Of a DNA stretch of 56,899 nucleotides, positions 26,711 to 34,592 are shown piece by piece. This DNA comes from Brevundimonas sp. (GTDB lineage Bacteria > Pseudomonadota > Alphaproteobacteria > Caulobacterales > Caulobacteraceae). The notes below the pieces were generated by a model. It was not told the DNA's origin. It was given only the letters and a program-made list of their open reading frames with translations, and searched no databases. Made by a program: the position numbers and the translations under genes. The number at the start of each line of letters is the position of its first letter. Positions within the stretch are counted from its first letter, which is position 1. The stretch lies in contig NZ_JAUYNX010000009.1 of assembly GCF_030704825.1 (NCBI RefSeq), positions 1 through 56,899 of the forward strand, in the 5' to 3' direction.

Positions 26711-27132
26711 CGTTCGAACCTGAAGGCGGACCGGTCGAGACGGGCGGGCCGGAAGACCGGTTGCTGCCCTGGGATCGGGTCCGCGACGTCACGGGTCTCA
26801 GCCGGTCTACCGCGTGGCGTCTGCAGCAGGTCGGGGATTTTCCGGAACCGGTGCGCATCTCGCCCAACCGGGTCGGCTGGTGGGAAAGCGAGCTGACCGC
26901 CTGGAAGGCGACGCGGACCGTCCGCGGGCTTCCGCACCCCAAGCCGCTGGCCCGGCCCCGGGAGCCGAAGCTGATCCAGACCGCGCGATCGCCGCGCCCG
27001 CAAACGGCGCAGCAAACTCCGGTCCCGGCGGCTAAGGCCGTACACGAGCCATCGAACGCTGCTGCGCTGGCGACCCGGCCCCGACGGCGGAAACGGCAGA
27101 CGTCGGTCGATCAGATCGACTTCGGCTTCTAG
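26707..27132 (+). CDS. AlpA-family phage-type regulator
   Basis: Protein of 141 residues with GTG start overlapping the previous stop. Residues 19-65 (DRVRDVTGLSRSTAWRLQQV, then FPEPVRISPNRVGWWESELTAW) match the AlpA/excisionase-like winged helix. Such proteins switch integrase expression in prophages and ICEs. The C-terminal half is a basic, Pro-rich tail. It is the last gene of the module; the 164 bases after it hold nothing recognisable. Confidence 0.8.
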   Translation: MTFEPEGGPVETGGPEDRLLPWDRVRDVTGLSRSTAWRLQQVGDFPEPVRISPNRVGWWESELTAWKATRTVRGLPHPKPLARPREPKLIQTARSPRPQTAQQTPVPAAKAVHEPSNAAALATRPRRRKRQTSVDQIDFGF

Positions 27133-27296
27133 GCCGGCGGGCTCAGCGACGTCGTCGGACCCAGCCAAGGACTGGCTTGTCGATCTGCCTCAGGTGTCGC
27201 TTCCAGGGAGGTTGCTCGCCTTGACCATGGGGTGAGGCCCTGGATGCCAAAGGGCGACGGCGGGTCGGCTGACGGCGTCGTTCCAGTCCGCCGCCG

Positions 27297-27695
27297 CTAG
27301 CGGGGCGTCCCGTTCTGACGCCCCCATCGGTCGAAGATCTCGACCCGTCCGCTGAGCATCACCGTGCCCAGGCTCGCGCCAACCGGGAACAGGTAGGCGC
27401 CCCGGGCGTCAGGCCCGACCGGCCGTCCATCGACAGTGAGCGTCAACTGCCTGTTTGGCGGGCAGGTCTGTCGGGGAGCGCAGGCCGTTGAGACCACGTA
27501 TTCACCCCGCTCGACCCTCACACGCGCCGAGAAGCGGCCCTCCCGATCCGTGGTCGCGACCACAATCACCGAGCCACCGGGATTCTTGCCCAGTTTGACA
27601 TCGACTCCGGGGATCGGCTCGCCCGGGCTGACCGCCGCCCCGGAGACCGCCAGGGCGAGGCCGATGAGGGCCATGAGTCTGAGTCTCGATGTCAT
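27297..27695 (-). CDS. exported protein with transthyretin-like domain
   Basis: Protein of 132 residues with a signal peptide (LMALIGLALAVSGAAVS). The segment PIPGVDVKLGKN, then ATTDREGRFSARV and ERGEYVVSTAC, has the shape of carboxypeptidase-regulatory/transthyretin-like folds. Two Cys in ACAPRQTC could form a disulfide. It diverges from the exported-protein cluster on the plus strand, whose members share the same pattern, so it likely belongs to that group. Function unknown. Confidence 0.7.
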   Translation of the reverse strand: MTSRLRLMALIGLALAVSGAAVSPGEPIPGVDVKLGKNPGGSVIVVATTDREGRFSARVRVERGEYVVSTACAPRQTCPPNRQLTLTVDGRPVGPDARGAYLFPVGASLGTVMLSGRVEIFDRWGRQNGTPR

Positions 27696-28002
27696 GCTGG
27701 ATTACCCGCAAGGCCGTATCGGCCGCCGTTTGCGGTCGGACAACGCTGGTCACCGGGAGGCCTCGCTGTCAATGCAATGTGTCGTCCAGTCGCGAGAGTC
27801 CTCCGGCCCGACAGGCGTTCAGGCCAAATTTGATGAGGGTCCTCTTCGAGCCGGGATTGGCGTTCTGCATGGGCCTCCAGACGACGACTGTCGCTGGACC
27901 CACGCTCCGGGTCCTGACTATTAAAGCCGCATTGACAGCCAGGCTGAACCGTGACCAGCCTGAGAAACCGCCGATATTCAAGCGGATACGGGAACTGTCC
28001 TC
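27696..28002. other. divergent intergenic region
   Basis: This 307-base stretch separates two divergent genes for exported proteins. It is less GC-rich than its surroundings, as expected of promoter DNA. TTGACA at 27932-27937 could be a -35 for the plus-strand gene, but no matching -10 is visible. No gene seen. Confidence 0.4.
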
Positions 28003-28710
28003 ATGACGTCGCGAGTGGGTCTGCTCGGGCTGGCCAGTCTGGCGTGCCTGGCGCTGTCGACATCCGTCGCCGAAGCCCAAACGACGCGAAGCACCGGAGG
28101 CGTCGTCTTTTCGGACATCACCATCTCCTCCATGCACGGTGGTCGCGCAATCGCCACCACCCGTACCGACCGGCAGGGCGGCTTTCGCTTCGATCTGCCC
28201 GCGGGTGACTACGACATCTGTCTCAACGGACCTGGCCTCAGGTCAGCGATCGACCGCTCCGGCGGCGGCCAGGGTGAGGACCGTATCATCGGGGTCCTGA
28301 TCGGACTGCTGTTGCCGGCGGTCCAGGCCGCACCCGCTGAGCGGCGACTGACCTTCCCCGGAGCCGCCTCGGGACCGGCCCAGGACGGACGACGCGGCCC
28401 CTTGCCGGCGGCTCGGGACCTGTGTTTCCCCTACACAGTCAACGCGGGCCCCGGGCCCGCTGACGAGGTCGTGACGCGCAGCACCAACCAGCCCATCGTA
28501 ACCCGGGACGTCGACAATTTAAGCCAAGCTCCCGCCGATGGTGGACGCGCCGGCGGCGTCCGGGTGGCGGTGGGCGATGTAAACGGCGACGGACGTGCTG
28601 ACCGACAGGTCGATCCGCGCATCCCGCCCCCCGGGTCCCCAGCGACCCACGCGCGCCCCGCGGCGCCTCAAACCGTGACCGTCGCCGGCGCCGTCAGGCT
28701 GGTGCGATGA
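28003..28710 (+). CDS. exported protein of unknown function, first gene of CsgG-associated cluster
   Basis: Protein of 235 residues with a signal peptide ending VAEAQT. The first half has RTDRQGGFRFDLPAGDYDI, the transthyretin-like signature shared with its neighbours. The second half is Pro/Gly-rich and contains VGDVNGDGRADRQVDPR, which resembles a calcium-binding DxDxDG-type loop. It overlaps the CsgG-like gene by 4 bases, so the two are coupled. Function unknown. Confidence 0.7.
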   Translation: MTSRVGLLGLASLACLALSTSVAEAQTTRSTGGVVFSDITISSMHGGRAIATTRTDRQGGFRFDLPAGDYDICLNGPGLRSAIDRSGGGQGEDRIIGVLIGLLLPAVQAAPAERRLTFPGAASGPAQDGRRGPLPAARDLCFPYTVNAGPGPADEVVTRSTNQPIVTRDVDNLSQAPADGGRAGGVRVAVGDVNGDGRADRQVDPRIPPPGSPATHARPAAPQTVTVAGAVRLVR

Positions 28711-29597
28711 CCATGACCCCCGCACGTTTGAACAGACGCCTGATCCTTACCGGCGCGACCTTGGTTGTGGCCGCCGCCGCCGCCCGGGTCGAGGCCCGGC
28801 CCCAGAACCGCGTGGCCTTTGACGGGTTGAGAAAGACCATCGCGGTCGACACCTTCCTGGCCACCGAGGCGGTCGGCGGCTCGGTCACCGCCGAGGGCAT
28901 GACCGCCATGCTGACCCAGGCCCTGGTCGAGGACGGCCGCTTCCTGGTGATCGAGGGGTCAGGCGGGGGGATGGAGGCCAGCGCCATCGTGCGCGCCGCC
29001 GTGACCAAATATGAAGCGGCGGCGGGCGGCGGCGGGCTGAGCATCAGCGGCGGCCCGCTGGGCGGCCTGCTGGGCGGCCGGGCCAGCACCCGCAGCCAGA
29101 CCGCGGTGATGGAGATCGCGCTGCGCCTGATCGACGCCGCCAGCGGGCAGGTCGTCTCGACCTCCAGCGCCCAGGGACGGGCCTCGTCGCGCACCTCGGA
29201 GGCCGGATTGGTGGAAAGCTGGGGCGGCGGGCGACTGGGAGGCGAGATCTTCCGCGCCACCCCCATCGGCCAGGCGGGCCAGGACGCCATCATGAAGGCG
29301 GTCGATCAGATCGCGGGCGGAATGCGCGCGGTGGAATGGTCGGCCCTGGTGGTCGATGCCGCCGACAGCGGCGTCTATCTGAACGCCGGAGCCGACCGCA
29401 ACGTCCAGTCCGGCCTGACCCTGAGCGTCTGGCGGCCCGGCCGCACCCTGACCGATCCCGGCACCGGCGAGGTGCTGGACGTCGAAATGGCCCGCGTCGG
29501 CCGGGTCCGGGTCGAGACGGTGCGCGCACGACTGTCGATCGCCAGCGTCATCGACGGCGAGCCGCCGATGCGCGGCGACGTGCTGAAGGCGGACTAA
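28707..29597 (+). CDS. CsgG/HfaB-like curli-assembly family protein
   Basis: Protein of 296 residues. The N-terminal signal is Arg-containing (RLNRRLILTGATLVVAAAAA) and has no lipobox Cys. The CsgG domain follows: KTIAVDTFLATEAVGG, MTAMLTQALVEDGRFLVIEG, and QTAVMEIALRLIDAASGQVVSTSS. CsgG makes the outer-membrane pore for curli, and HfaB is its Caulobacter relative in holdfast anchoring. The absence of the acylated Cys argues against a classical CsgG pore. It sits among genes for small exported proteins, the natural candidates for partners or cargo. Confidence 0.78.
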   Translation: MTMTPARLNRRLILTGATLVVAAAAARVEARPQNRVAFDGLRKTIAVDTFLATEAVGGSVTAEGMTAMLTQALVEDGRFLVIEGSGGGMEASAIVRAAVTKYEAAAGGGGLSISGGPLGGLLGGRASTRSQTAVMEIALRLIDAASGQVVSTSSAQGRASSRTSEAGLVESWGGGRLGGEIFRATPIGQAGQDAIMKAVDQIAGGMRAVEWSALVVDAADSGVYLNAGADRNVQSGLTLSVWRPGRTLTDPGTGEVLDVEMARVGRVRVETVRARLSIASVIDGEPPMRGDVLKAD

Positions 29598-29609
29598 CAG
29601 CCTCGAGAG

Positions 29610-30125
29610 ATGACCATGACCGTCAGACCTGTCGCTATCGCCGCCATCGGCCTGTTGCTCGCGGCCTTCGGGCAAGCCACGCCGGGCACGCCGATCCAGG
29701 GCACACCCATCGGCCTCGAGGGCGACCCCGGCTCGATCGCCGCGCCCGCGCGGACCGACGCCCGCGGCGAAGCCGTCTTCTCCGTCGGACCCGGCCGCTA
29801 TTCGGTCTTCCTGACCAACCCCCCGGCCCCGGTGACCGTGACCGTCAGGCCGGTCAACGACGCGCCGTCGATGGTCTCCGCGCCGATCAGGCCCGGCCGG
29901 GGCCGGGTCTATGCGGTCGACGCTGCGGGACGCCGGCTGGTGACCACCGTCCCGCGCGGCGGCGGCCGCGTTCGTGTCACCCTGAGCGTCTGGGATGATA
30001 CCGATATCGTGCACCGCCAGGTCGGTGATGGTCAGGTCGACGGCCCCCTGACCGGGGCTGGGCCCGCCGCTGGACCGCGCCGCGGGACCCCACTGATTCC
30101 CCAACCACAAGAAGACCGCCGATGA
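29610..30125 (+). CDS. exported transthyretin-like protein, tandem copy 1
   Basis: Protein of 171 residues with an N-terminal signal (IAAIGLLLAAFGQATPG). The core GTPIGLEGDP, RTDARGEAVFSVGPGRYSVFL and PGRGRVYAVDAAGRRLVTTV is nearly identical to the next gene, also at DNA level (offset about 507 bases). The C-terminus (LSVWDDTDIVHRQVGDGQVD) differs from its twin. It overlaps the twin by 4 bases. Function unknown; probably periplasmic or surface-exposed. Confidence 0.7.
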   Translation: MTMTVRPVAIAAIGLLLAAFGQATPGTPIQGTPIGLEGDPGSIAAPARTDARGEAVFSVGPGRYSVFLTNPPAPVTVTVRPVNDAPSMVSAPIRPGRGRVYAVDAAGRRLVTTVPRGGGRVRVTLSVWDDTDIVHRQVGDGQVDGPLTGAGPAAGPRRGTPLIPQPQEDRR

Positions 30126-30772
30126 TCCGTCGCCTTCTCGCCATCGCCGCCGCCGGCCTGCTGCTCGCGGCCTTCGGGCAAGCCACGGTGGGCACGCCGA
30201 TCGTAGGCATACCCATCGGCCTCGAGGGGGACCCCGACCCGATCGTCGCCTCCGGGCGCACGGACCCACGGGGCGAGGCCGTCTTCTCCGTCGGACCCGG
30301 CCGCTATTCAGTCTTCCTGACCAACCCCTCGGCCCCTGCAGTCATCACGGTCACACCGGTCAACGACGCGCCGTCGATGACCTCCGCGCCGATCAGGCCC
30401 GGCCGGGGCCGGGTCTATGCGGTCGACGCTGCGGGACGTCGGTTGGTGACCACCGTCCCGCGCGGCGGCGGCCGCGTTCGTGTCACCCTGACCGAGGCCG
30501 GCTCCCGAACCACTGTCACCAGCGTATCCACCGGCGGCCAATCGGGTTCAGAGACCGGAGACGCGCGGGCGACCGTAAACCCGTCCGGCGGACCCATCGA
30601 CATTGAGGCGTGGTCATGGGGACGGATCGACCGGGAGAATACGGCCGAGGCGTGCACGGCGCGACGCGGCGTCGTTCTGATGCATGAGAGCATCCAGCAA
30701 TGCCGCCTGCCGGCGACGGCCCGCCGCGAGGCGAGCGGTTCGGCCCAGGGGACAGTATCGACCCCGCGATAG
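30122..30772 (+). CDS. exported transthyretin-like protein, tandem copy 2, with QQC motif
   Basis: Protein of 216 residues. Residues 1-125 duplicate the preceding protein. The C-terminal extension holds one copy of a cysteine motif (NTAEACTARRGVVLMHESIQQC then RLPA) that recurs twice in the next protein. So this gene looks like a fusion between the two protein types of the cluster. Signal peptide IAAAGLLLAAFGQATVG. Function unknown. Confidence 0.7.
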   Translation: MIRRLLAIAAAGLLLAAFGQATVGTPIVGIPIGLEGDPDPIVASGRTDPRGEAVFSVGPGRYSVFLTNPSAPAVITVTPVNDAPSMTSAPIRPGRGRVYAVDAAGRRLVTTVPRGGGRVRVTLTEAGSRTTVTSVSTGGQSGSETGDARATVNPSGGPIDIEAWSWGRIDRENTAEACTARRGVVLMHESIQQCRLPATARREASGSAQGTVSTPR

Positions 30773-30834
30773 ACACGACCGGGCCCCGCCGACGGGTCGC
30801 TCGTCCCAATGACCGCAACAAGGAACTGAACACC

Positions 30835-31386
30835 ATGCGAAAAACAGCGATCATCCTGGCCGGCGCGGCCATGTTCGACCTCGGCGTCGTCGTCGTATCG
30901 GTCCAGGCGCAGGAAAGCGCGCGTCCGTCGCCAGGAGCCGTCGCCACGGCGCCCGGAACGACCTCGAACCGGGATCACATCGACCAGGACGCCCAGGTCA
31001 CGGCCTGCGCCAACGGCAAACACATTCCTGAGGCCCCGCTCAGCGCCTGTCGGGCTGACCCGTCGGATCCGTCGGGGCCCGCCAGTCAGACGAGAGCCGT
31101 CGACATGTTCCTCAAGATCGACGCCGACTTCACCGCCCGGGCTTGCGCGTCCCGGCGCGGCGCGGTCGTCAGGCATGAGGGGGTTCAGCAGTGCCGCCTG
31201 CCGGCGACGGGAGACCTCGACATCCACAAACAGGGTGTCGCGTTGAACTTTACGAAGATCGACATCGACTATACGGCCCGCGCCTGTATCGCCCAGCGGG
31301 GTGAGGTCGTCACGCGGGACGGCGTTCAACAGTGCGCCCTGCCGGCCGACCCGGGGAACAACCGGGCCGGACCCAGCCGACGATAG
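30835..31386 (+). CDS. exported protein with two QQC cysteine motifs
   Basis: Protein of 183 residues, start backed by AAGGAA 9 bases before the ATG. It has a signal peptide ending VSVQAQE. Two repeats (KIDADFTARACASRRGAVV.. QQCRLPA and KIDIDYTARACIAQRGEVV.. QQCALPA) each carry two Cys about 17 residues apart and presumably form a disulfide hairpin. An extra pair (ITACANG / SACRADP type) lies before them. The stop overlaps the GTG of the next gene (TAGTG). No known family recognised. Confidence 0.72.
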   Translation: MRKTAIILAGAAMFDLGVVVVSVQAQESARPSPGAVATAPGTTSNRDHIDQDAQVTACANGKHIPEAPLSACRADPSDPSGPASQTRAVDMFLKIDADFTARACASRRGAVVRHEGVQQCRLPATGDLDIHKQGVALNFTKIDIDYTARACIAQRGEVVTRDGVQQCALPADPGNNRAGPSRR

Positions 31387-32195
31387 TGGCTGACGAGACG
31401 AGCTCCAGTCGCGCCGACGTACGCCGCGGGACGCCGCCGCAAAGGGTCGATCCGGACGATGATGCGGTCGTGCGCCTGTCGGCGGCCCCGTCCGACGGGG
31501 GGCCGACCGCGACCGGCCGGGTGGTTCTGGAGGTGGGCAGAGAGCGGATTCCGGTCGAGATGACCGTGCCGGCCGGCCCCGTCGCGGTCGAGGAGGTGCT
31601 GCCGATCCTGCACGGTCTCAGCAGCCTGTTCGCGACGCGGGCGACGGCGCGGGCCGAAGCGGACGGGCGCGAGATTTCGTGCCGCGCCGGCTGCGGCGCC
31701 TGCTGCCGCCAGCTGGTGCCGGTCGCCCCCGCCGAGGCGCGCGCCCTGGCCCGGCTGGTCGAGGCCATGCCCGAACCCCGGCGCGAACGCGTGCGCCGCC
31801 GCTTCGACGAGGCCCTCGACATCCTCGAACCGCTGGGCCTGATGGAGCGCCTGGATCAGAACCGCGACGGTCGTCAGGCGATCGCGCGGGACTATTTCGC
31901 CGCCGGGGTCGCCTGTCCCTTCCTGGAGGACGAGGCCTGCTCGATCCACGCCAACCGGCCGCTGTCGTGCCGCGAATATCTGGTCACCTCGCCGCCGGAC
32001 CTGTGCGCCGCCCTGTCTCCGGGCATCGAAAGGGTGGTCCTTGAAGCCCGGCCGTCGCTGGCCCTGCTGAACGCCGATCTTCGGGACGGCTGGCTGCCGC
32101 TGGTGCTGTCGCTGGTCCAAGATGCCCAGGCTCCGCCTTCGCCGCGCGATCGCGCGGCGGCCGACATCCTGAAGGACGTGATCTCCGGCCTTTGA
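31386..32195 (+). CDS. YkgJ-family cysteine cluster protein
   Basis: Protein of 269 residues. The metal-binding cysteines are in SCRAGCGACCRQLVPV and in CPFLEDEACSIHANRPLSCREY, the full YkgJ (CxxxCxxCC ... CxxL...C.IY..RP..CR) pattern. These proteins probably bind zinc or an iron-sulfur cluster; their role is unknown. I chose the GTG at 31386, which overlaps the preceding stop, over the GTG at 31332 inside that gene. It is cytoplasmic, unlike its exported neighbours. Confidence 0.8.
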   Translation: MADETSSSRADVRRGTPPQRVDPDDDAVVRLSAAPSDGGPTATGRVVLEVGRERIPVEMTVPAGPVAVEEVLPILHGLSSLFATRATARAEADGREISCRAGCGACCRQLVPVAPAEARALARLVEAMPEPRRERVRRRFDEALDILEPLGLMERLDQNRDGRQAIARDYFAAGVACPFLEDEACSIHANRPLSCREYLVTSPPDLCAALSPGIERVVLEARPSLALLNADLRDGWLPLVLSLVQDAQAPPSPRDRAAADILKDVISGL

Positions 32196-32272
32196 AACTG
32201 GCTTCCGCGCAATCGTGACGGACCGCGCGGACGGCTTCAGGACTGGCAGCCTGCCCCACAAAAGAGAATGTG

Positions 32273-32397
32273 GCGGACATTTGAGGTGCATAGGAGATTT
32301 TCACGGACATTTGGTCTTTGGCTGGCGTTTTAAGAGAAACTACGTTAAGTGACGATAGCGGACATTATTGCGATTTAAGGGACTGTGACGGACATTT
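32273..32397. repeat. four CGGACATT repeats upstream of the second fic gene
   Basis: Copies of (G/A)CGGACATT(T/A) start at 32273, 32303, 32358 and 32388, so two pairs with the same 30-base step are 55 bases apart. They fill the gap between the YkgJ gene and fic. They may be operator sites, or the end repeats of a lost IS21-like element, whose termini carry multiple transposase-binding repeats of this kind. Confidence 0.5.
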
Positions 32398-32428
32398 CCT
32401 GTATTTCGCGCGGTCTTGGGAGACGGTC

Positions 32429-34006
32429 ATGGCTGACATCCTCTTCACGCCCTCGGGCAGCGAAGCGACCGACAGGAAGATCCGCCGCGATCATGAAGGC
32501 GGCAAGCTCGTTCGAATCGCGACCGGCGTCTATGTCGAGCCCGGCGCCGAGCCGGTCGACGCCGTCGTGCGTCGAAAATGGTCGACCATCCTCGGCAGGC
32601 TCGTTCCCGACGGCGTCGCCACCGACCGGACGGGCATGGAAAGCCAGCCGTGGAGGGACCGCTCCAGCGGCGCGCCGACCGGGGTCGGCCACGTCTTTGT
32701 CAGCGCGCCGCGGACCCGCGATGTGATCACCCTCCCGGGTCTTGAGATCCACATCCGTCAGGGTGTTGGACCCGTCGACGGCGACATCCCCTATCTAGGC
32801 TCCTGGCTGGCGGGACCGGTCCGAAAGCTGCTCGACAACCTCAGTCCGTCGCGCGCCCGGAATGGACCGGCCCGCACCCTCGGCAAGGCGGGGGTCGAAG
32901 CCGCTCTTGAAAGTCTGTGCTCGACCCACGGCGAAGAGGGCCTGAACCATATCCGGGACCAGGCCCGGGTTCTGGCGCCCGTCCTCCAGCGGGAAAAGGA
33001 ATTCGAGGTCCTGAACGGTCTGATCGGCGCGCTGCTGCGGACCCGCCAGGACAAGCTCAGCACGGTCCAGGGACGGGCCCGCGCCGCCGGCGCGCCTCTG
33101 GACCCCGCCTGCGTCGGTCGCCTCGTGACCCTGGCGGATCATCTTCAGGCCCGCGCCCCCCTGTCGATCGCCGATCGGGACGCGACGCCCGGCCGCAAGA
33201 CGAGCGGCGCGTTCATGGAGGCTTATTTCTCCAACTTCATCGAAGGCACGGAGTTCGCCGTCAGCGAGGCCGTCGAGATCGTCTTCGAAGGCAAGATGCC
33301 CGATGCCCGGCCGGAAGACGGGCACGACGTCCTGGGCGCCTATCTCCAGCTCGTCGATCTGGGGCCGCGCGCGGCTGTGCCCCGCGGGGCGGACGCCTTT
33401 CTCGCCGAGATCCAGGAACGGCACCGGATCCTGATGGACGCCCGGCCGTCGGTCCGGCCGGGTCAGTTCAAGACGCGAACCAACAAGGCCGGGGATACGA
33501 CCTTCGTCGCCCCTGACCGCGTCGAGGGAACCCTGCGGGAGGGCGTATCGATACTCGAGACCCTGAAGGACCCGTTCTCGCGCGCCGTGTTCGTCCATTT
33601 CCTGCTGTCTGACGTCCATCCCTTCAATGACGGGAACGGGCGCCTGAGCCGCATCATGATGACGAAGGAGCTCCTGGCCGGCGGTCTGTCGCGAATCGTG
33701 ATCCCGACGGTGTTCAGGGAAGACTACCTCGACGCCTTGCGCGCTCTTTCGCGGCGGAACGACCCCTCCATCCTGGTGAGGTCGCTCGAATTCTGCCAGC
33801 GCGTGAGCGCCGCCTGCTCGGAGGAGACGACGGACGCCGCGATCATGACCTGGGCGCGCGCCTATGCCTTCTGCGAGAGCCCGCGTCACGCCCGGCTGAC
33901 GATGCCGAATCCGGCTCTGGTCATCGAGACACAGGACGGCACGCCGGCGCCGGTCGACTACTGGCAGTCACTGAGGCACGACCAGGGCGCGCCGATGCCG
34001 ATCTGA
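32429..34006 (+). CDS. Fic-domain protein with AbiEi-like N-terminal domain
   Basis: Protein of 525 residues. The N-terminal part (DRKIRRDHEGGKLVRIATGVYVEPG) resembles the winged-helix start of AbiEi-type antitoxins and related regulators. The inhibitory motif SNFIEG (in AYFSNFIEGTEF, near residue 272) precedes the Fic core, and the active site HPFNDGNGRLSRI is complete, so it is a class II AMPylase. I chose the ATG at 32429 with GGGAG upstream; the frame opens at 32318 but that part is promoter repeat DNA. It stands alone with no antitoxin gene beside it. The AbiEi assignment is tentative. Confidence 0.85.
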   Translation: MADILFTPSGSEATDRKIRRDHEGGKLVRIATGVYVEPGAEPVDAVVRRKWSTILGRLVPDGVATDRTGMESQPWRDRSSGAPTGVGHVFVSAPRTRDVITLPGLEIHIRQGVGPVDGDIPYLGSWLAGPVRKLLDNLSPSRARNGPARTLGKAGVEAALESLCSTHGEEGLNHIRDQARVLAPVLQREKEFEVLNGLIGALLRTRQDKLSTVQGRARAAGAPLDPACVGRLVTLADHLQARAPLSIADRDATPGRKTSGAFMEAYFSNFIEGTEFAVSEAVEIVFEGKMPDARPEDGHDVLGAYLQLVDLGPRAAVPRGADAFLAEIQERHRILMDARPSVRPGQFKTRTNKAGDTTFVAPDRVEGTLREGVSILETLKDPFSRAVFVHFLLSDVHPFNDGNGRLSRIMMTKELLAGGLSRIVIPTVFREDYLDALRALSRRNDPSILVRSLEFCQRVSAACSEETTDAAIMTWARAYAFCESPRHARLTMPNPALVIETQDGTPAPVDYWQSLRHDQGAPMPI

Positions 34007-34592
34007 TTGGCGAACCGTGTTGACCCGGGCCTTGGCGCCGCGCTCGATGCGGAAGCTTTTTGCCGCACTGGTGATCGCCCCATAGCGCACGCACGCGGGA
34101 GGGTCCGCTTGCCGACGGAATGCCAACTTCTCTTTTCGACTCACTGGGGAAGTTGAGGACGTCCGCTTCTGAGGCCGGCTATCCAGCCTGCGGTTTCAAT
34201 CCACCCTCCATCTTCAGAACCACCGGCTGGCTTTTTCGCAAATGTCAGCGAGAACTACACCGACGTCACCCTTGGCGCTTGGGACGGTGAGCGCACTTCC
34301 GGAAGTCTGCATTTCCGCCACCATGCTGAGCGGCTTCAACCGCCATTATCTTATTGTCAGTCACTCAGCGTCATTGGTACGTCTCAGGGACAACCACGCC
34401 GATGTCATCGCTCATTGGATCGAATCAATCTGCGCCTCCTCACACGGCTGCGCTCGCTATTCAGCTCAATCGCAATTTCGTAGTGCAGGCCGCCGGGATC
34501 GGCATGGTCAAGCTCATGGGCCTGACCACCCTGCCATGGCCGGTGGTTCTGATCTGGACCGCGGGTGAATCCAACCCGCAAAGCGCAGTCGC
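34007..34592. other. gene-poor stretch between fic and the GGDEF-EAL gene
   Basis: Two overlapping short frames (34242-34568 and 34354-34596) lack ribosome sites and recognisable sequence, so I call neither. The second ends in a hydrophobic stretch (GIGMVKLMGLTTLPWPVVLIW) and could be a gene remnant. A GGACGTCCGCTT piece at 34158 resembles a repeat seen elsewhere in the island. Confidence 0.35.

Larger units (their letters stand above)
10518..27132 (+). mobile_element. conjugative transfer module of an integrative and conjugative element
   Basis: The genes traG, copG-like, trbB, trbC, trbD, trbE, trbJ, trbL, trbF, trbG, trbI, traF and a lytic transglycosylase are all present and intact. Together they encode a P-type (RP4/Ti Trb-like) mating-pair apparatus in the order common in alphaproteobacterial ICEs. 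A GntR-like regulator precedes them and an AlpA-like regulator follows. A cargo block (about 14.4-17.1 kb) interrupts the set between trbB and trbC. I see no integrase, relaxase or replication gene in the window, so the true borders lie elsewhere or the element is partial; the limits given are those of the module only. Confidence 0.8.
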
